Assembly (NCBI RefSeq): GCF_900115095.1
Contig: NZ_FOVH01000003.1
Location: 186,001 to 250,000, forward strand
DNA from: Actinomadura madurae
GTDB lineage: Bacteria > Actinomycetota > Actinomycetes > Streptosporangiales > Streptosporangiaceae
Reading direction: 5' to 3'
DNA length: 64,000 bases
Shown: piece after piece, positions 9,097 to 18,877 of the stretch
How the letters are laid out: the number at the start of each line of letters is the position of its first letter
How positions within the stretch are numbered: position 1 is the stretch's first letter
Notes under the pieces: model-generated
Database searches by the model: none
Seen by the model: the letters and a program-made list of their open reading frames with translations, nothing else
What the model was told of the DNA's origin: nothing
Made by a program: the position numbers and the translations under genes

Positions 9097-9477
9097 GTGA
9101 GCCCCGTCCGCACCTGCTCCCGCACCGCCTGCAAGGCGCCCGCAGTGTTCACGCTCACGTACGTCTACCGCGACTCCACCGCGGTCCTGGGGCCGCTCGC
9201 CACGTACGCCGAGCCGCACTGCTACGACCTGTGCGCGGAGCACTCCGAGCGGCTCACCGCCCCGATGGGGTGGGAACTGGTGCGGCTCCCCGTCGAGGAG
9301 GAGTCCGAGCCCAGCGCCGACGACCTGGAGGCGCTCGCCGACGCCGTCCGCGAGGCCGCCAGGCCCGCCCCCGGGTCCGGTCAGGAGCCGGTCGGCCAGG
9401 GCACCGAGGTCGGCCGCCGCGGGCACCTGCGGGTGCTGCGCTCCGAACCCGCGGGAACCCAGCCCGGCCAGGAGTAA
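9097..9477 (+). CDS. DUF3499 family zinc-ribbon protein
   Basis: 126 aa. The N-terminal half carries CSRTAC and HCYDLCAEH clusters consistent with a small zinc ribbon, between them the family core AVFTLTYVYRDSTAVLGPL. The C-terminal half is acidic, then Gly/Pro-rich and low in complexity. Members of this family sit beside manB and the zincin-like gene across actinobacteria; function unknown. GTG at 9097 begins the conserved SPVRTCSRTAC; GGAGG lies 14 bases upstream, a little far, so leaderless or weak initiation is possible. The two-component module 5487–8985 separates it from the zincin-like gene. Confidence 0.8.
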   Translation: MSPVRTCSRTACKAPAVFTLTYVYRDSTAVLGPLATYAEPHCYDLCAEHSERLTAPMGWELVRLPVEEESEPSADDLEALADAVREAARPAPGSGQEPVGQGTEVGRRGHLRVLRSEPAGTQPGQE

Positions 9478-9631
9478 GGCCCCGCCCCGCTCCGGCCCGC
9501 CGACCCCGCGCCCTGACCCCGCCACCCGACCCCGCCACCTGACACGGCGTCGAGGCCGGTGGCGCCCGCCCTTCCCGGTAGGCTCGTGAACCCGTCGTTT
9601 TCCGCAGGGGTCTTTCGGACAGGGAGCAGGA

Positions 9632-10987
9632 GTGGGCGACCTCGCCACGATCTTCAAGGCGTACGACATCCGCGGCGTCGTGCCGGACGAGCTCGACCCC
9701 GCGGTCGCCGAGGCGGCCGGCGCGGCGTTCGTCCGGGTCACCGGGGCGGACGCGGTCGTCACCGCGCACGACATGCGCGCGTCGTCCGGCCCGCTGGCGG
9801 CGGCGTTCGCGCGCGGCGCGACGTCCCAGGGCGCGGACGTGATCGAGGCCGGGCTCGGGTCCACCGACCTGCTCTACTACGCCAGCGGCAGCCTCGGCCT
9901 CCCCGGCGCGATGTTCACCGCCAGCCACAACCCCGCCCGGTACAACGGGCTCAAGCTCTGCCGGTCCGGCGCCCGGCCGGTCGGCCGCGACACCGGGCTC
10001 ACCGAGATCCGCGAGATGATCGAGAACGGCGTCCCCGCCTACGACGGGGAGCCCGGCACCGTGTCGCAGCGGGACGTCCTCAAGGGCTACGCCGAGCACC
10101 TGAAGACCCTGGTCGACCTGTCGACGATCCGCCGGCTCAAGGTCGTCGTCGACGCGGGCAACGGCATGGGCGGGCACACCGTCCCCTCGGTCTTCGAGGG
10201 CCTGCCGATCGACCTGGTGCCGCTCTACTTCGAGCTGGACGGCACCTTCCCCAACCACGAGGCCAACCCGATCGAGCCGGAGAACCTGCGCGACCTGCAG
10301 GCCAAGGTCCGCGAGACCGGCGCCGACATCGGCCTGGCCTTCGACGGCGACGCCGACCGCTGCTTCGTCGTGGACGAGCGCGGCGAGATCGTCGCCCCGT
10401 CCGCGATCACCGCGCTGGTCGCGACGCGGGAGCTGGCCAAGCACCCCGGCTCCCCGATCGTGCACAACCTGATCACGTCCAAGGCCGTCCCGGAGATCGT
10501 CGCCGAGCACGGCGGCACCCCGGTCCGGACGCGGGTCGGGCACTCCTTCATCAAGCAGACGATGGCGGAGACGGGCGCGGTCTTCGGCGGCGAGCACTCC
10601 GCGCACTTCTACTTCCGCGACTTCTGGTTCGCCGACTCCGGCATGCTGGCGGCCCTGCACGTCCTCGCCGCCCTCGGGGAGCAGGACGGCCCGCTGTCGG
10701 AGCTGCTCGGCGAGTACACCCGCTACGTCGCGTCCGGCGAGATCAACAGCGAGGTCGCCGACCAGGGCGCCGCCACCGCCGCGGTGCGCGACGCCTTCGC
10801 CGGGCGGCCCGGCGCCGCGATCGACGAGCTGGACGGGCTGACCGTGAGCGACGAGGCCGCCGGCTGGTGGTTCAACCTGCGGCCGTCCAACACCGAACCG
10901 CTGCTGCGCCTCAACGCGGAGGCCGGCGACGAGCGCACGATGGCGGCGATCCGCGACGAGGTCCTGGCCCTGGTCAGGGCGAACTGA
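9632..10987 (+). CDS. manB: Phosphomannomutase / phosphoglucomutase
   Basis: 451 aa, the normal length for an alpha-D-phosphohexomutase. It interconverts mannose-6-P and mannose-1-P (possibly also glucose phosphates), supplying GDP-mannose for glycolipids and glycoproteins. Visible signatures are the start IFKAYDIRG, the catalytic phosphoserine loop [11 protein letters not shown], the magnesium loop FDGDADRC, the sugar loop [13 protein letters not shown] and the phosphate-binding RPSNTEP near the C-terminus. GTG start with GGAGCAGGAG just upstream. A TAGGCT at 9579–9584 resembles a −10 element. First gene of a likely operon with Trm112, SIS and CDF genes. Confidence 0.95.
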   Translation: MGDLATIFKAYDIRGVVPDELDPAVAEAAGAAFVRVTGADAVVTAHDMRASSGPLAAAFARGATSQGADVIEAGLGSTDLLYYASGSLGLPGAMFTASHNPARYNGLKLCRSGARPVGRDTGLTEIREMIENGVPAYDGEPGTVSQRDVLKGYAEHLKTLVDLSTIRRLKVVVDAGNGMGGHTVPSVFEGLPIDLVPLYFELDGTFPNHEANPIEPENLRDLQAKVRETGADIGLAFDGDADRCFVVDERGEIVAPSAITALVATRELAKHPGSPIVHNLITSKAVPEIVAEHGGTPVRTRVGHSFIKQTMAETGAVFGGEHSAHFYFRDFWFADSGMLAALHVLAALGEQDGPLSELLGEYTRYVASGEINSEVADQGAATAAVRDAFAGRPGAAIDELDGLTVSDEAAGWWFNLRPSNTEPLLRLNAEAGDERTMAAIRDEVLALVRAN

Positions 10988-11030
10988 CCCGGTCAGGGAA
11001 AAGCGACTGCAAGGGAGATGTGACGCTGCC

Positions 11031-11213
11031 ATGACGATGAAGCTGGACTCCTGGCTCCTGGAGATCCTCGCCTGCCCCAACTGCGGCGGCGACCTGCGGG
11101 CCGACGAGCCGGCCGGCGAGCTGGTGTGCACCGGCTCGTGCGGCTACGCCTACCCCGTCCGGGACGACATCCCCGTTCTCCTCGTGGACGAGGCCAGGAC
11201 CCCCGCCTCGTGA
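11031..11213 (+). CDS. Trm112-family zinc-ribbon protein
   Basis: 60 aa with the typical Trm112 pattern: [14 protein letters not shown], a second cysteine pair region ([11 protein letters not shown]) and [12 protein letters not shown] at the end. In yeast and archaea the family activates SAM-dependent methyltransferases; in actinobacteria the short form is always beside manB and its partner is not known. ATG preceded by GGGAG. The stop overlaps the GTG of the SIS gene by four bases (GTGA), so translation is probably coupled. Confidence 0.9.
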   Translation: MTMKLDSWLLEILACPNCGGDLRADEPAGELVCTGSCGYAYPVRDDIPVLLVDEARTPAS

Positions 11214-12355
11214 ACACCCTCGACCCTTCGCGCCTTGAGGACGCGGAGACGGCCGAGGCCGCCGACCCCGGCGGGATGCTGCGGCAGGTCGCCTCGTCGG
11301 CCTCCCAGGTCAGGGAGGCGCAGCGGGCGGCCGCGGAGGCGGGCATCGCCGGCCTGGCCGAGGACGGCAGGCCCCGCGCGGTCGTGGTCGCCGGCATGGG
11401 CGCGTCGGGCGCCTCGGGCGACGTGCTCGCCGCCGTGTGCGGCGCGGGCTGCGCCGTCCCGGTGTTCACCGTGCGCGGATACCGGCTGCCCGGCTGGGTG
11501 GGTGCGGCCGACCTGGTCGTCGCGGTGTCCTGCTCCGGGAGCACGGAGGAGACGCTGGAGGTCGCCGCGGAGGCGGCCCGCCGCGGATGCCGGCTCCTGT
11601 TCGTCGGCGCGGCGGACTCGCCGCTCGCCGCCCTGGCCGGCCAGAGCCGCGGGGTTTTCGTCCCCGTCCGGTCGGCGGGGCAGCCCCGCTCGACGCTGTG
11701 GGGCCTGACCGTCCCGCTCGTCCTCGCCGCCCGGACCCTGCGCCTGGTGGACGTCCCCGACGCCGTGCTGGAGTCCACGGCCGGGCTGCTGGAGGACGTC
11801 GCGCACCGGTGCCGGCCGTCCAGCGAGCCGTTCGTCAACCCGGCCAAGCGGATCGCGCTCGATCTGGCGGGCGACGTGCCGATGGTGTGGGGCTCGTCCG
11901 CCGTGGCGGGCGCCGCGGCCTCCCGGCTGTGCGGCCAGCTGAACGCGAACGCCAAGTACCCGGCCGTCCTCGGCGAGGTCCCGGAGACGGGCCACGACCA
12001 GGTGATGGCGTTCGACGGGTTCTTCGCGCGGGCCGGGTCCTCGTCCGACCTGTCCGACCCCGATGACTTCTTCCGCGACCGTGTCGACGACCCCGAGCAC
12101 GGCCTGCACCTCGTCGTCCTGCGGGACGTGGAAGAGCATCCGCGGGTGCGCAGGCGGTGCGACGCGTCCGCCATGATGGCCCGCGACCGGGGCGTCGCGG
12201 TCACCGAGCTGCGGGCCGAGGGGACCCACCCGCTGGAGAGAATCGCGACTCTGATCGCGTTGGCCGACTATGTCACGGTTTACTTGGCTATCGCGCTGGG
12301 CGTGGATCCGACGCCCGTGCCTGCCATCGAAGAGCTCAAAGCGAGGATTGCGTAG
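11210..12355 (+). CDS. SIS-domain protein, phosphomannose/phosphoglucose isomerase type
   Basis: 381 aa. N-terminal SIS domain with the sugar-phosphate binding stretch [18 protein letters not shown] and [13 protein letters not shown]; the C-terminal half matches the bifunctional phosphoglucose/phosphomannose isomerase C-terminal domain ([33 protein letters not shown]). It probably acts on hexose phosphates just before or beside ManB. It starts by GTGA overlap with the Trm112 gene and is followed without a gap by the CDF gene (TAG immediately before ATG). Catalytic activity in this actinobacterial group has not been settled, as far as I recall. Confidence 0.85.
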   Translation: MNTLDPSRLEDAETAEAADPGGMLRQVASSASQVREAQRAAAEAGIAGLAEDGRPRAVVVAGMGASGASGDVLAAVCGAGCAVPVFTVRGYRLPGWVGAADLVVAVSCSGSTEETLEVAAEAARRGCRLLFVGAADSPLAALAGQSRGVFVPVRSAGQPRSTLWGLTVPLVLAARTLRLVDVPDAVLESTAGLLEDVAHRCRPSSEPFVNPAKRIALDLAGDVPMVWGSSAVAGAAASRLCGQLNANAKYPAVLGEVPETGHDQVMAFDGFFARAGSSSDLSDPDDFFRDRVDDPEHGLHLVVLRDVEEHPRVRRRCDASAMMARDRGVAVTELRAEGTHPLERIATLIALADYVTVYLAIALGVDPTPVPAIEELKARIA

Positions 12356-13411
12356 ATGAGTGCTGAGGGTGGAACGAAGGCCATCGTCGCCGCGCTGGCC
12401 GCCAACCTCGGGATCGCGGTGTCGAAGGCCGTCGCGTTCGCGTTCACGGGTTCGTCGTCCATGCTGGCCGAGTCGATTCACTCGGTCGCCGACTCGGGCA
12501 ACCAGGCCCTGCTGTTGATCGGCCGCAAACGGTCCGAACGGGACCGGACGCCGGAGCACCCGTTCGGCTACGGCCGCGAACGCTACTTCTACGCGTTCGT
12601 CGTCGCGGTCGTCCTGTTCACGGTGGGTGCGGCGTTCTCGCTGTACGAGGGCTACCACAAGATCTCCCACCCGGAGGAGGTCAAGGCCCCGGCCTGGGCG
12701 TTCGGCGTGCTGATCGTCGCGATCGTGCTGGAGACGTTCTCGTTCCGCACCGCGATCCAGGAGTCGAACGCGGTCCGCGGCGAGCAGTCGTGGTGGTCGT
12801 TCATCCGCCACGCCAAGGCGCCCGAACTCCCCGTCGTGCTGCTGGAGGACCTCGCCGCCCTCGTCGGCCTGTTCCTGGCCCTCTTCGGCGTGACGGCGGC
12901 CGTGGTCACCGGCGACGGCGTCTGGGACGGCGTCGGCACCGTGGCGATCGGCCTGCTGCTCGGCGTGGTCGCGACGATCCTGGCGATCGAGACCAAGAGC
13001 CTCCTGATCGGCGAGGGCGTCGACCCGCAGACCGAGCGGCGGATCGTCACCGCGCTGGAGTCGGTCGACGAGGTCGCCCGGCTCATCCACATCAGGACCG
13101 AGTACATCGGCCCGGACGCGCTGCTCATCGCCGCGAAGATCGCCGTCCACCACGACGACACGGCGGCCGAGGTGGCCCGCGGCATCGACGCCGCGGAGGC
13201 GAGGATCCGGGAGCAGTTCCCGGTGGCGAAGCTCATCTACCTGGAGCCGGCGCTCGACGAGCCGTCCGGTGCGGGCGCCGCGGACGGCGGCGCGACCCCG
13301 GACGGGGACGCGGACACCGGAGCGGACGCGGATGCGGGCGCGGACACCGGAACGGACGGGGGTTCGGGTGGAGACGCGGTCGTGACCCCGGACGCGCCGC
13401 CCTCGTCCTAG
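12356..13411 (+). CDS. Cation diffusion facilitator (CDF) metal exporter
   Basis: 351 aa. A cation–proton antiporter expected to export Zn2+ or similar divalent ions. Typical CDF features: KAIVAALAANLGIAVSKAV in TM1, the TM2 metal site motif HSVADSGNQ, HPFGYGRERYFYAF before TM3, further hydrophobic helices and a cytoplasmic C-terminal domain with HIRTEYIGPDALLIAAKI and HHDD. The TM2 site lacks the second acidic HxxxD pattern of strict Zn exporters as read here only in part (D in SVADS is present). The last 45 residues are a repetitive Asp/Ala/Gly/Thr tail (DADTGADADAGADTG) of unknown role that could chelate cations. ATG immediately follows the previous stop. Confidence 0.9.
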   Translation: MSAEGGTKAIVAALAANLGIAVSKAVAFAFTGSSSMLAESIHSVADSGNQALLLIGRKRSERDRTPEHPFGYGRERYFYAFVVAVVLFTVGAAFSLYEGYHKISHPEEVKAPAWAFGVLIVAIVLETFSFRTAIQESNAVRGEQSWWSFIRHAKAPELPVVLLEDLAALVGLFLALFGVTAAVVTGDGVWDGVGTVAIGLLLGVVATILAIETKSLLIGEGVDPQTERRIVTALESVDEVARLIHIRTEYIGPDALLIAAKIAVHHDDTAAEVARGIDAAEARIREQFPVAKLIYLEPALDEPSGAGAADGGATPDGDADTGADADAGADTGTDGGSGGDAVVTPDAPPSS

Positions 13412-13842
13412 ACGGGCCGGTTCCCTGCGGGCCCGGACATCGGCTGGGCCCGCCGCCGGCGGGCCTGTCATCGACGGGCCTGTCATCGGCACGGGACCCC
13501 TCGCCGGGCGACCGCGGAAGTGCCGGCCGACCCCAGCCCAGGCGAGACCGGCGAGTGCCTCCGAGGAGGCGGACCGCGGCCGTCCGGCGAGGTGCTTTCC
13601 CATGCCTCCCCGCCCGGACCCCTGAAAACCGGGCGGTTCTGGTGTGACCGCGGCGGTCCCGCCGAACCCCCTACGTCGGCGGCGACCACCGTCGCGGTCA
13701 CGAGTAAGACACTACGTTCGCGGTGCTCTCCGGCACGTCCCCCTCAAGGAGGGATCACGGGTGGTACTCCAGGTGGATCCCCGTCACCCGCATACATCCG
13801 CACGGTGAGGTGTCCGCCCGCCTCAGCGGTCAGTATTGAGGG
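13412..13842 (+). other. Intergenic region between CDF gene and sensor kinase
   Basis: 431 bases without a convincing gene. It begins with the hairpin at 13447–13465 and a directly repeated GGGCCTGTCATCG-type 13-mer (around 13462–13490). The final 100 bases upstream of the kinase start must hold its promoter, but no clear −35/−10 pair stands out. Short open frames on either strand have no ribosome site or recognisable content. Confidence 0.5.
13447..13465 (+). terminator. Short GC hairpin after CDF gene
   Basis: Perfect 8-bp inverted repeat GGCCCGCC/GGCGGGCC with a 3-base loop, 36 bases after the stop. No T-run. Plausible factor-assisted terminator for the manB operon. Confidence 0.45.
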
Positions 13843-15414
13843 GTGAGCACCGATGACAAGGCCCGGACCGGACCCGACCCCGCGGGGTTCGGCCCAGCCG
13901 TCGCGCACCACGCGTGGCGGCTGTCCGGCCGGATCGTCGCGGGCGTCGGGCAACTCCTCCTCTGGATACTCACCGGCATCGGCACCCTGCTGCGCCCGCT
14001 CGCGGTCAAGCTCGGCGCGCGGCTGAACGGCTCGGCGGGACGCCGGCCGGCCCCGGGCATGCCCGGAGCGCCGCCCGCCCCGGCGGGGGCGACGGCGCCG
14101 CTGCCCCGGTGGATCAACGCCTGGAGGGAGGTCGCCGGCTCCTGGTACTTCGCCCCGCTGACCGGGCTCGCCCTGACGATCGCGGCGCTGGCGGAGCTGG
14201 CGCCGCGCGTCGACACGCCGCTCAGCCTCGCCGGCGGGTTCGCGGTCGCGGCGACGCTCCCGCTCGTCTGGCGCCGGGAGAACCTGCGGCCGGTCGCGGC
14301 GGTCGTGCTCAGCGCGTTCGCGGCGAGCCTGCTGACCGGGCAGATCCTCCTCGTCACCACCGGCTTCGCCGCCCTCTACACGCTGTACGCGCTGGGACGG
14401 CAGCTGCCCCGGCAGTCGACCGGCGTCCTCGCGGTCGGCAGCGTCGCCACCATCGCGGTGGTGTACCTCGCCGCCGGGACGCTCGACGACGTCCCGTGGC
14501 CCGCCCCGATCGTCGCCGTCCTCGCCGCCATCGGGCTCGGGGACGCGCGGCGCGTCGTCGAGACCGCCGGGCGGACGGAGGCGGAGGCCGCCGAACGCAC
14601 CAACGAGACCCTCACCCGGCTCAACACCGTCCAGCGGGAGCAGGCCGTGATGCGGGAGCGCGCCCGCATCGCCCGCGAGCTGCACGACGTCGTCGCGCAC
14701 TCCGTCTCCATGATCGCCGTGCAGGCGGAGACCGCCCCGTACACGATGGAGAACCTGTCGCCCGAGGCCCGCGCCGGCTACACCGAGATCGCCAAGACGG
14801 CCCGGGAGGCGCTGGTGGAGATGCGCCGGCTGCTGTCGGTGCTGCGCGCCGACGCCAAGCCCGAACCGGAGGCGGCCAACTCGCCGCAGCCGCGCCTGGA
14901 CCGGCTGCCCGACCTCATCGACCAGCACCGCGGCGCCGGCGGCCATGTCGACCTCGCCGTGCACGGCGACCCGCGCGACCTGTCCGCGACGGTCGAGCTG
15001 TCGGCGTACCGGATCGTGCAGGAGGCGCTGACCAACGCGCGGCGGCACGCGCCCGGCGCCGGCGTCCGCGTCGACCTGACCTTCCTGCCGGACCGGCTCG
15101 CGGTCCGCGTCCGGGACGACGGCGCGTCCGCGCCCACCCAGGTCCTGAACCGGCAGGATCCCGGTTCCCGTACAGCGATACTGGACCCCGCGGGCCCGAC
15201 CTCCGTGGACGCCGGACGCACCCGCCTGGAGTCGCCGGAGTCCGGTGGCGGACACGGCCTCGTGGGGATGCGAGAACGTGCGACGATGCTGGGCGGGCGG
15301 TTCTCCGCCGGCCCCGCCACCGAGGGCGGGTTCCTGGTGGAGGCCGAGCTTCCGCTGACGAGGGAGGGGAATTCCATCCGTGGACACGGTTCGCAGGCGC
15401 CCCCCGGCCGCTGA
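13843..15414 (+). CDS. NarL-family sensor histidine kinase
   Basis: 523 aa. N-terminal amphipathic/Pro-rich segment, then about six membrane helices (residues about 100–230), a short coiled coil (ERTNETLTRLNTVQREQAVMRE) and HisKA_3 with RARIARELHDVVAHSVSMI, the phosphorylated His being in RELHD. The ATPase domain has QEALTNARRHA, RDDGAS and GGGHGLVGMRERA; between the G1 and G2 boxes is an unusually long insert of about 40 residues. GTG start with GAGGGGT just upstream. A 54-base gap separates it from its response regulator; the pair resembles widespread actinobacterial antibiotic/envelope-stress type systems of unknown signal. Confidence 0.9.
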   Translation: MSTDDKARTGPDPAGFGPAVAHHAWRLSGRIVAGVGQLLLWILTGIGTLLRPLAVKLGARLNGSAGRRPAPGMPGAPPAPAGATAPLPRWINAWREVAGSWYFAPLTGLALTIAALAELAPRVDTPLSLAGGFAVAATLPLVWRRENLRPVAAVVLSAFAASLLTGQILLVTTGFAALYTLYALGRQLPRQSTGVLAVGSVATIAVVYLAAGTLDDVPWPAPIVAVLAAIGLGDARRVVETAGRTEAEAAERTNETLTRLNTVQREQAVMRERARIARELHDVVAHSVSMIAVQAETAPYTMENLSPEARAGYTEIAKTAREALVEMRRLLSVLRADAKPEPEAANSPQPRLDRLPDLIDQHRGAGGHVDLAVHGDPRDLSATVELSAYRIVQEALTNARRHAPGAGVRVDLTFLPDRLAVRVRDDGASAPTQVLNRQDPGSRTAILDPAGPTSVDAGRTRLESPESGGGHGLVGMRERATMLGGRFSAGPATEGGFLVEAELPLTREGNSIRGHGSQAPPGR

Positions 15415-15468
15415 TCCGGCCGCCCACCCGGGCGGACGCCTCCTCCACGAGCCCGCGGGGCGGCCCCG

Positions 15469-16143
15469 GTGATCAACGTGCTGATCGTCGACGACCAGAC
15501 GATCGTGCGGGCCGGGTTCGCCGCCCTGCTCGACGCGCAGGACGACATCAGCGTGATCGGCGAGGCCGGCGACGGGCGCGAGGCCGTCCGGATCGCCGAG
15601 CGGAGCCGTCCCGACGTCGTCGTCATGGACATCCGGATGCCCGGCATGGACGGCATCGAGGCCACCCGCCGCATCCTCGCGCTGCCCGGCGCGGAGGGCG
15701 TCCGGGTGCTGGTGCTGACGACGTTCGACGTCGACGAGTACGTCTACGAGGCGCTCGCCGTCGGAGCGAGCGGCTTCCTGCTGAAGGACGCGACGGCCGA
15801 CGAGCTGGTGTCCGCGGTCCGGGTGGTGGCGCGCGGCGACTCGCTGCTGGCGCCGCAGGTGACCGGGCGGCTCATCCGCGAGTTCACCAAGCAGCGGCGC
15901 AACCGGCCGCAGGCGCCGTCGGAGCTCGCCACGCTGACCGCGCGGGAGACCGAGGTGCTCGTGCTGATCGCGGGCGGCCTGTCCAACGGGGAGATCGCCG
16001 AGCGGCTCGTCGTCAGCGAGCACACCGTGAAGACGCACGTCGCACGCGTCTTCACCAAGCTCGGCCTGCGCGACCGGGCGCAGGCGGTGATGCTGGCGTA
16101 CGAGTCCGGGGTGGTCGTTCCCGGCGAGAACGCCGCGGGCTAG
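15469..16143 (+). CDS. NarL/LuxR-family response regulator
   Basis: 224 aa. Canonical receiver: acidic D8–D9, phosphoacceptor D54 (VVVMDIRMPGMDG), switch Thr in VLTTFD, lysine in GFLLKD. C-terminal LuxR HTH with LTARETEVLVLIAGGLSNGEIA and HTVKTHVARVFTKL. Partner of the kinase immediately upstream. GTG start; no strong ribosome site, but GCGGGGCGG lies just upstream. The TAG stop shares the CTAG with the stop of the convergent membrane-protein gene. Confidence 0.92.
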   Translation: MINVLIVDDQTIVRAGFAALLDAQDDISVIGEAGDGREAVRIAERSRPDVVVMDIRMPGMDGIEATRRILALPGAEGVRVLVLTTFDVDEYVYEALAVGASGFLLKDATADELVSAVRVVARGDSLLAPQVTGRLIREFTKQRRNRPQAPSELATLTARETEVLVLIAGGLSNGEIAERLVVSEHTVKTHVARVFTKLGLRDRAQAVMLAYESGVVVPGENAAG

Positions 16144-16601
16144 CCGCGGGAGGGCGGGTACCCGCCGGGCGGCTGCGGCGGATACGACTGCGCGGGCGGC
16201 GGGTATCCGGGCTGCGCGGGCGGGTACGCGGGCTGTGCGGCGGGCTGCGCGGGCGGGTACGCCGGCGCGGGCGGGTACGCGGCGGGCTGCCCGGGGCCGG
16301 TCCCGTGCGGGGTGGCACGGTGGCGGGGCCCGGTGGACGCGCCGGCGATGAACACCACCCCGCCGATCGCCACGATCGGCCCGACGATCATCATGATGAC
16401 GTTCTCGCGGCCGTTCTTCGACTTCTGCCCGTCGTAGGAGCGGTTGGTCGCGCGGCCGTCGCGGATCGTCGTGCACGTGTCGCCCGGCGACATCGTCCGG
16501 CTCCCGCACTTGACGTCGCGGTCGCCGCTCGATGCGACGCCGCCCACGAAGAGGCCGATGCCGATGACGATGCCGAGCACGCCGTAGACGATGGAACGCA
16601 C
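16140..16601 (-). CDS. Small membrane protein with Pro/Tyr-rich C-terminal tail
   Basis: 153 aa. N-terminal helix (IVYGVLGIVIGIGLFVGGVA), a short loop with two cysteines (KCGSRTMSPGDTCTTI) that could form a disulfide outside the cell, a second helix (VIMMIVGPIVAIGGVVFIAGA), and a cytoplasmic tail of repeated AYPPAQP/GYPPP units. Such tails are common in actinobacterial membrane proteins; function not recognised. GTG start is supported by GGAGGAGG eight bases upstream. Its stop overlaps the stop of the response regulator. Confidence 0.75.
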   Translation of the reverse strand: MRSIVYGVLGIVIGIGLFVGGVASSGDRDVKCGSRTMSPGDTCTTIRDGRATNRSYDGQKSKNGRENVIMMIVGPIVAIGGVVFIAGASTGPRHRATPHGTGPGQPAAYPPAPAYPPAQPAAQPAYPPAQPGYPPPAQSYPPQPPGGYPPSRG

Positions 16602-16639
16602 TGTGCCGCCTCCTCCGGTTACGGCCGGGATCGTAGTGG

Positions 16640-16993
16640 CTACCGGCGGCGGAGAAGGCGCATCGCCTTCTCCTTCTCGAAGTCGAGGGCGCGGGTGGGC
16701 GGCGCGGACAGCCGCCCGATGCGTTCCCCCAGTTCGCGGACGTGCGCCTGCACCTGCGGCTCGGCCAGGACGCGCAGCCCGAACGCCAGCTCTGCCGGGC
16801 CGATGTCGTAGCGCTTCTCCAGTGCGAGGGCGAGCGCCACGGCGCGCAGCTCGGCGTCCCCGAACCGGCGGTGGCCTCCTCCGCTCCTGGTGAACGACGC
16901 GTCCCGGGTGGCGGGCAGCAGCCCGAGGGCCTCGCGGTAGCGGAGCATGCGGGGCGAGGTGCCGAGCCGCCGGGCGGCCTCCGTGATGCGCAT
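16640..16993 (-). CDS. MerR-family transcriptional regulator
   Basis: 117 aa. N-terminal winged HTH of the MerR type (MRITEAARRLGTSPRMLRYREALGLLP, then RRFGDAELRAV), followed by a helical dimerisation segment and a short basic tail with no metal-binding cysteines, so the signal is not predictable. ATG at 16993 begins the conserved MRITEAARRLG; there is no clear ribosome site, and translation may be leaderless. An AT-rich 10-bp palindrome at 17006–17015 lies just in front and is a likely operator or −10 region. It diverges from ahcY, but joint control is not established. Confidence 0.85.
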   Translation of the reverse strand: MRITEAARRLGTSPRMLRYREALGLLPATRDASFTRSGGGHRRFGDAELRAVALALALEKRYDIGPAELAFGLRVLAEPQVQAHVRELGERIGRLSAPPTRALDFEKEKAMRLLRRR

Positions 16994-17005
16994 ACGGCAA
17001 TTCTG

Positions 17006-17015
17006 ACAAATTTGT
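17006..17015. promoter_or_regulatory. AT-rich palindrome upstream of merR gene
   Basis: Perfect palindrome ACAAATTTGT in a region otherwise over 70% GC, 13 bases before the merR-type start codon. MerR proteins usually bind palindromes inside their own promoters, so this is a candidate autoregulatory site. The pairing does not extend beyond 10 bp. Confidence 0.4.
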
Positions 17016-17060
17016 GTGAGAAAGTCGCCTCCGACCGTGCTTCGAGGTGCCCGCCGCCCG

Positions 17061-17083
17061 TAGACTCGCGGCGTTGACGCCGC
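17061..17083 (+). promoter_or_regulatory. Possible ahcY −10 element and leader hairpin
   Basis: TAGACT at 17061–17066 resembles a housekeeping −10 box; no good −35 is seen. It is followed by a small hairpin (GCGGCG-TTGA-CGCCGC, 17068–17083) about 80 bases before ahcY. No SAM or SAH riboswitch consensus was recognised in this leader. Confidence 0.3.
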
Positions 17084-17160
17084 CTCGCACACACGTCAGG
17101 GCACACGCGTCAAGCCCTCGCGTACGACAGCGCGCACACGACCAAGGGAGCAACGAAAGC

Positions 17161-18591
<1,431 letters not shown>

Positions 18592-18874
18592 GTTTTTTGC
18601 ATTCCTCTCCTCCTTCGGGCCTGGCGGCCCTCCATCGTCGAGAAACGCGGGCGATCGCTGGCATCGCATCCGACTCGCCTAGCGGCTCGCTGCGCGATCA
18701 GGTTCTCGCAAGCTCGAACCTGGCTTCGCACGCGATCGCGGGTGTTGGGGTGGTCGCGGGGTTGCTGTGGTGGCTGAGGTTGTCGCGCAGCGACGACCAT
18801 GGTGGTTGGGGGAGAGTGGGCGTGGCTAAGCTGCCGGGCGGGTTTCGGTCCGTCCGGCAGCTGCATTTGGGGGT
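18592..18874. other. Unusual structured intergenic spacer between the two SAHH genes
   Basis: 283 bases with no gene. It contains a T6 run after ahcY, a hairpin CAGGTTC-(10)-GAACCTG at 18699–18722, and several overlapping GCGATCG/CGATCGC-type repeats on either side, with composition less biased in codon position than the flanking genes. It looks like a non-coding repeat-type element, but no terminal repeats or target duplication were found. Confidence 0.4.
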
Positions 18875-18877
18875 GTG

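Noticed and set aside
13483..13701. 72-codon minus-strand frame in the gap before the sensor kinase
   Set aside because: No ribosome site, no similarity, biased composition.
13744..17106. 1,120-codon minus-strand frame across kinase, regulator and MerR gene
   Set aside because: It crosses several well-supported genes and has no recognisable domain.
16994..17160. SAM or SAH riboswitch upstream of ahcY
   Set aside because: Only one small hairpin is seen; no match to conserved riboswitch cores that I can recall.
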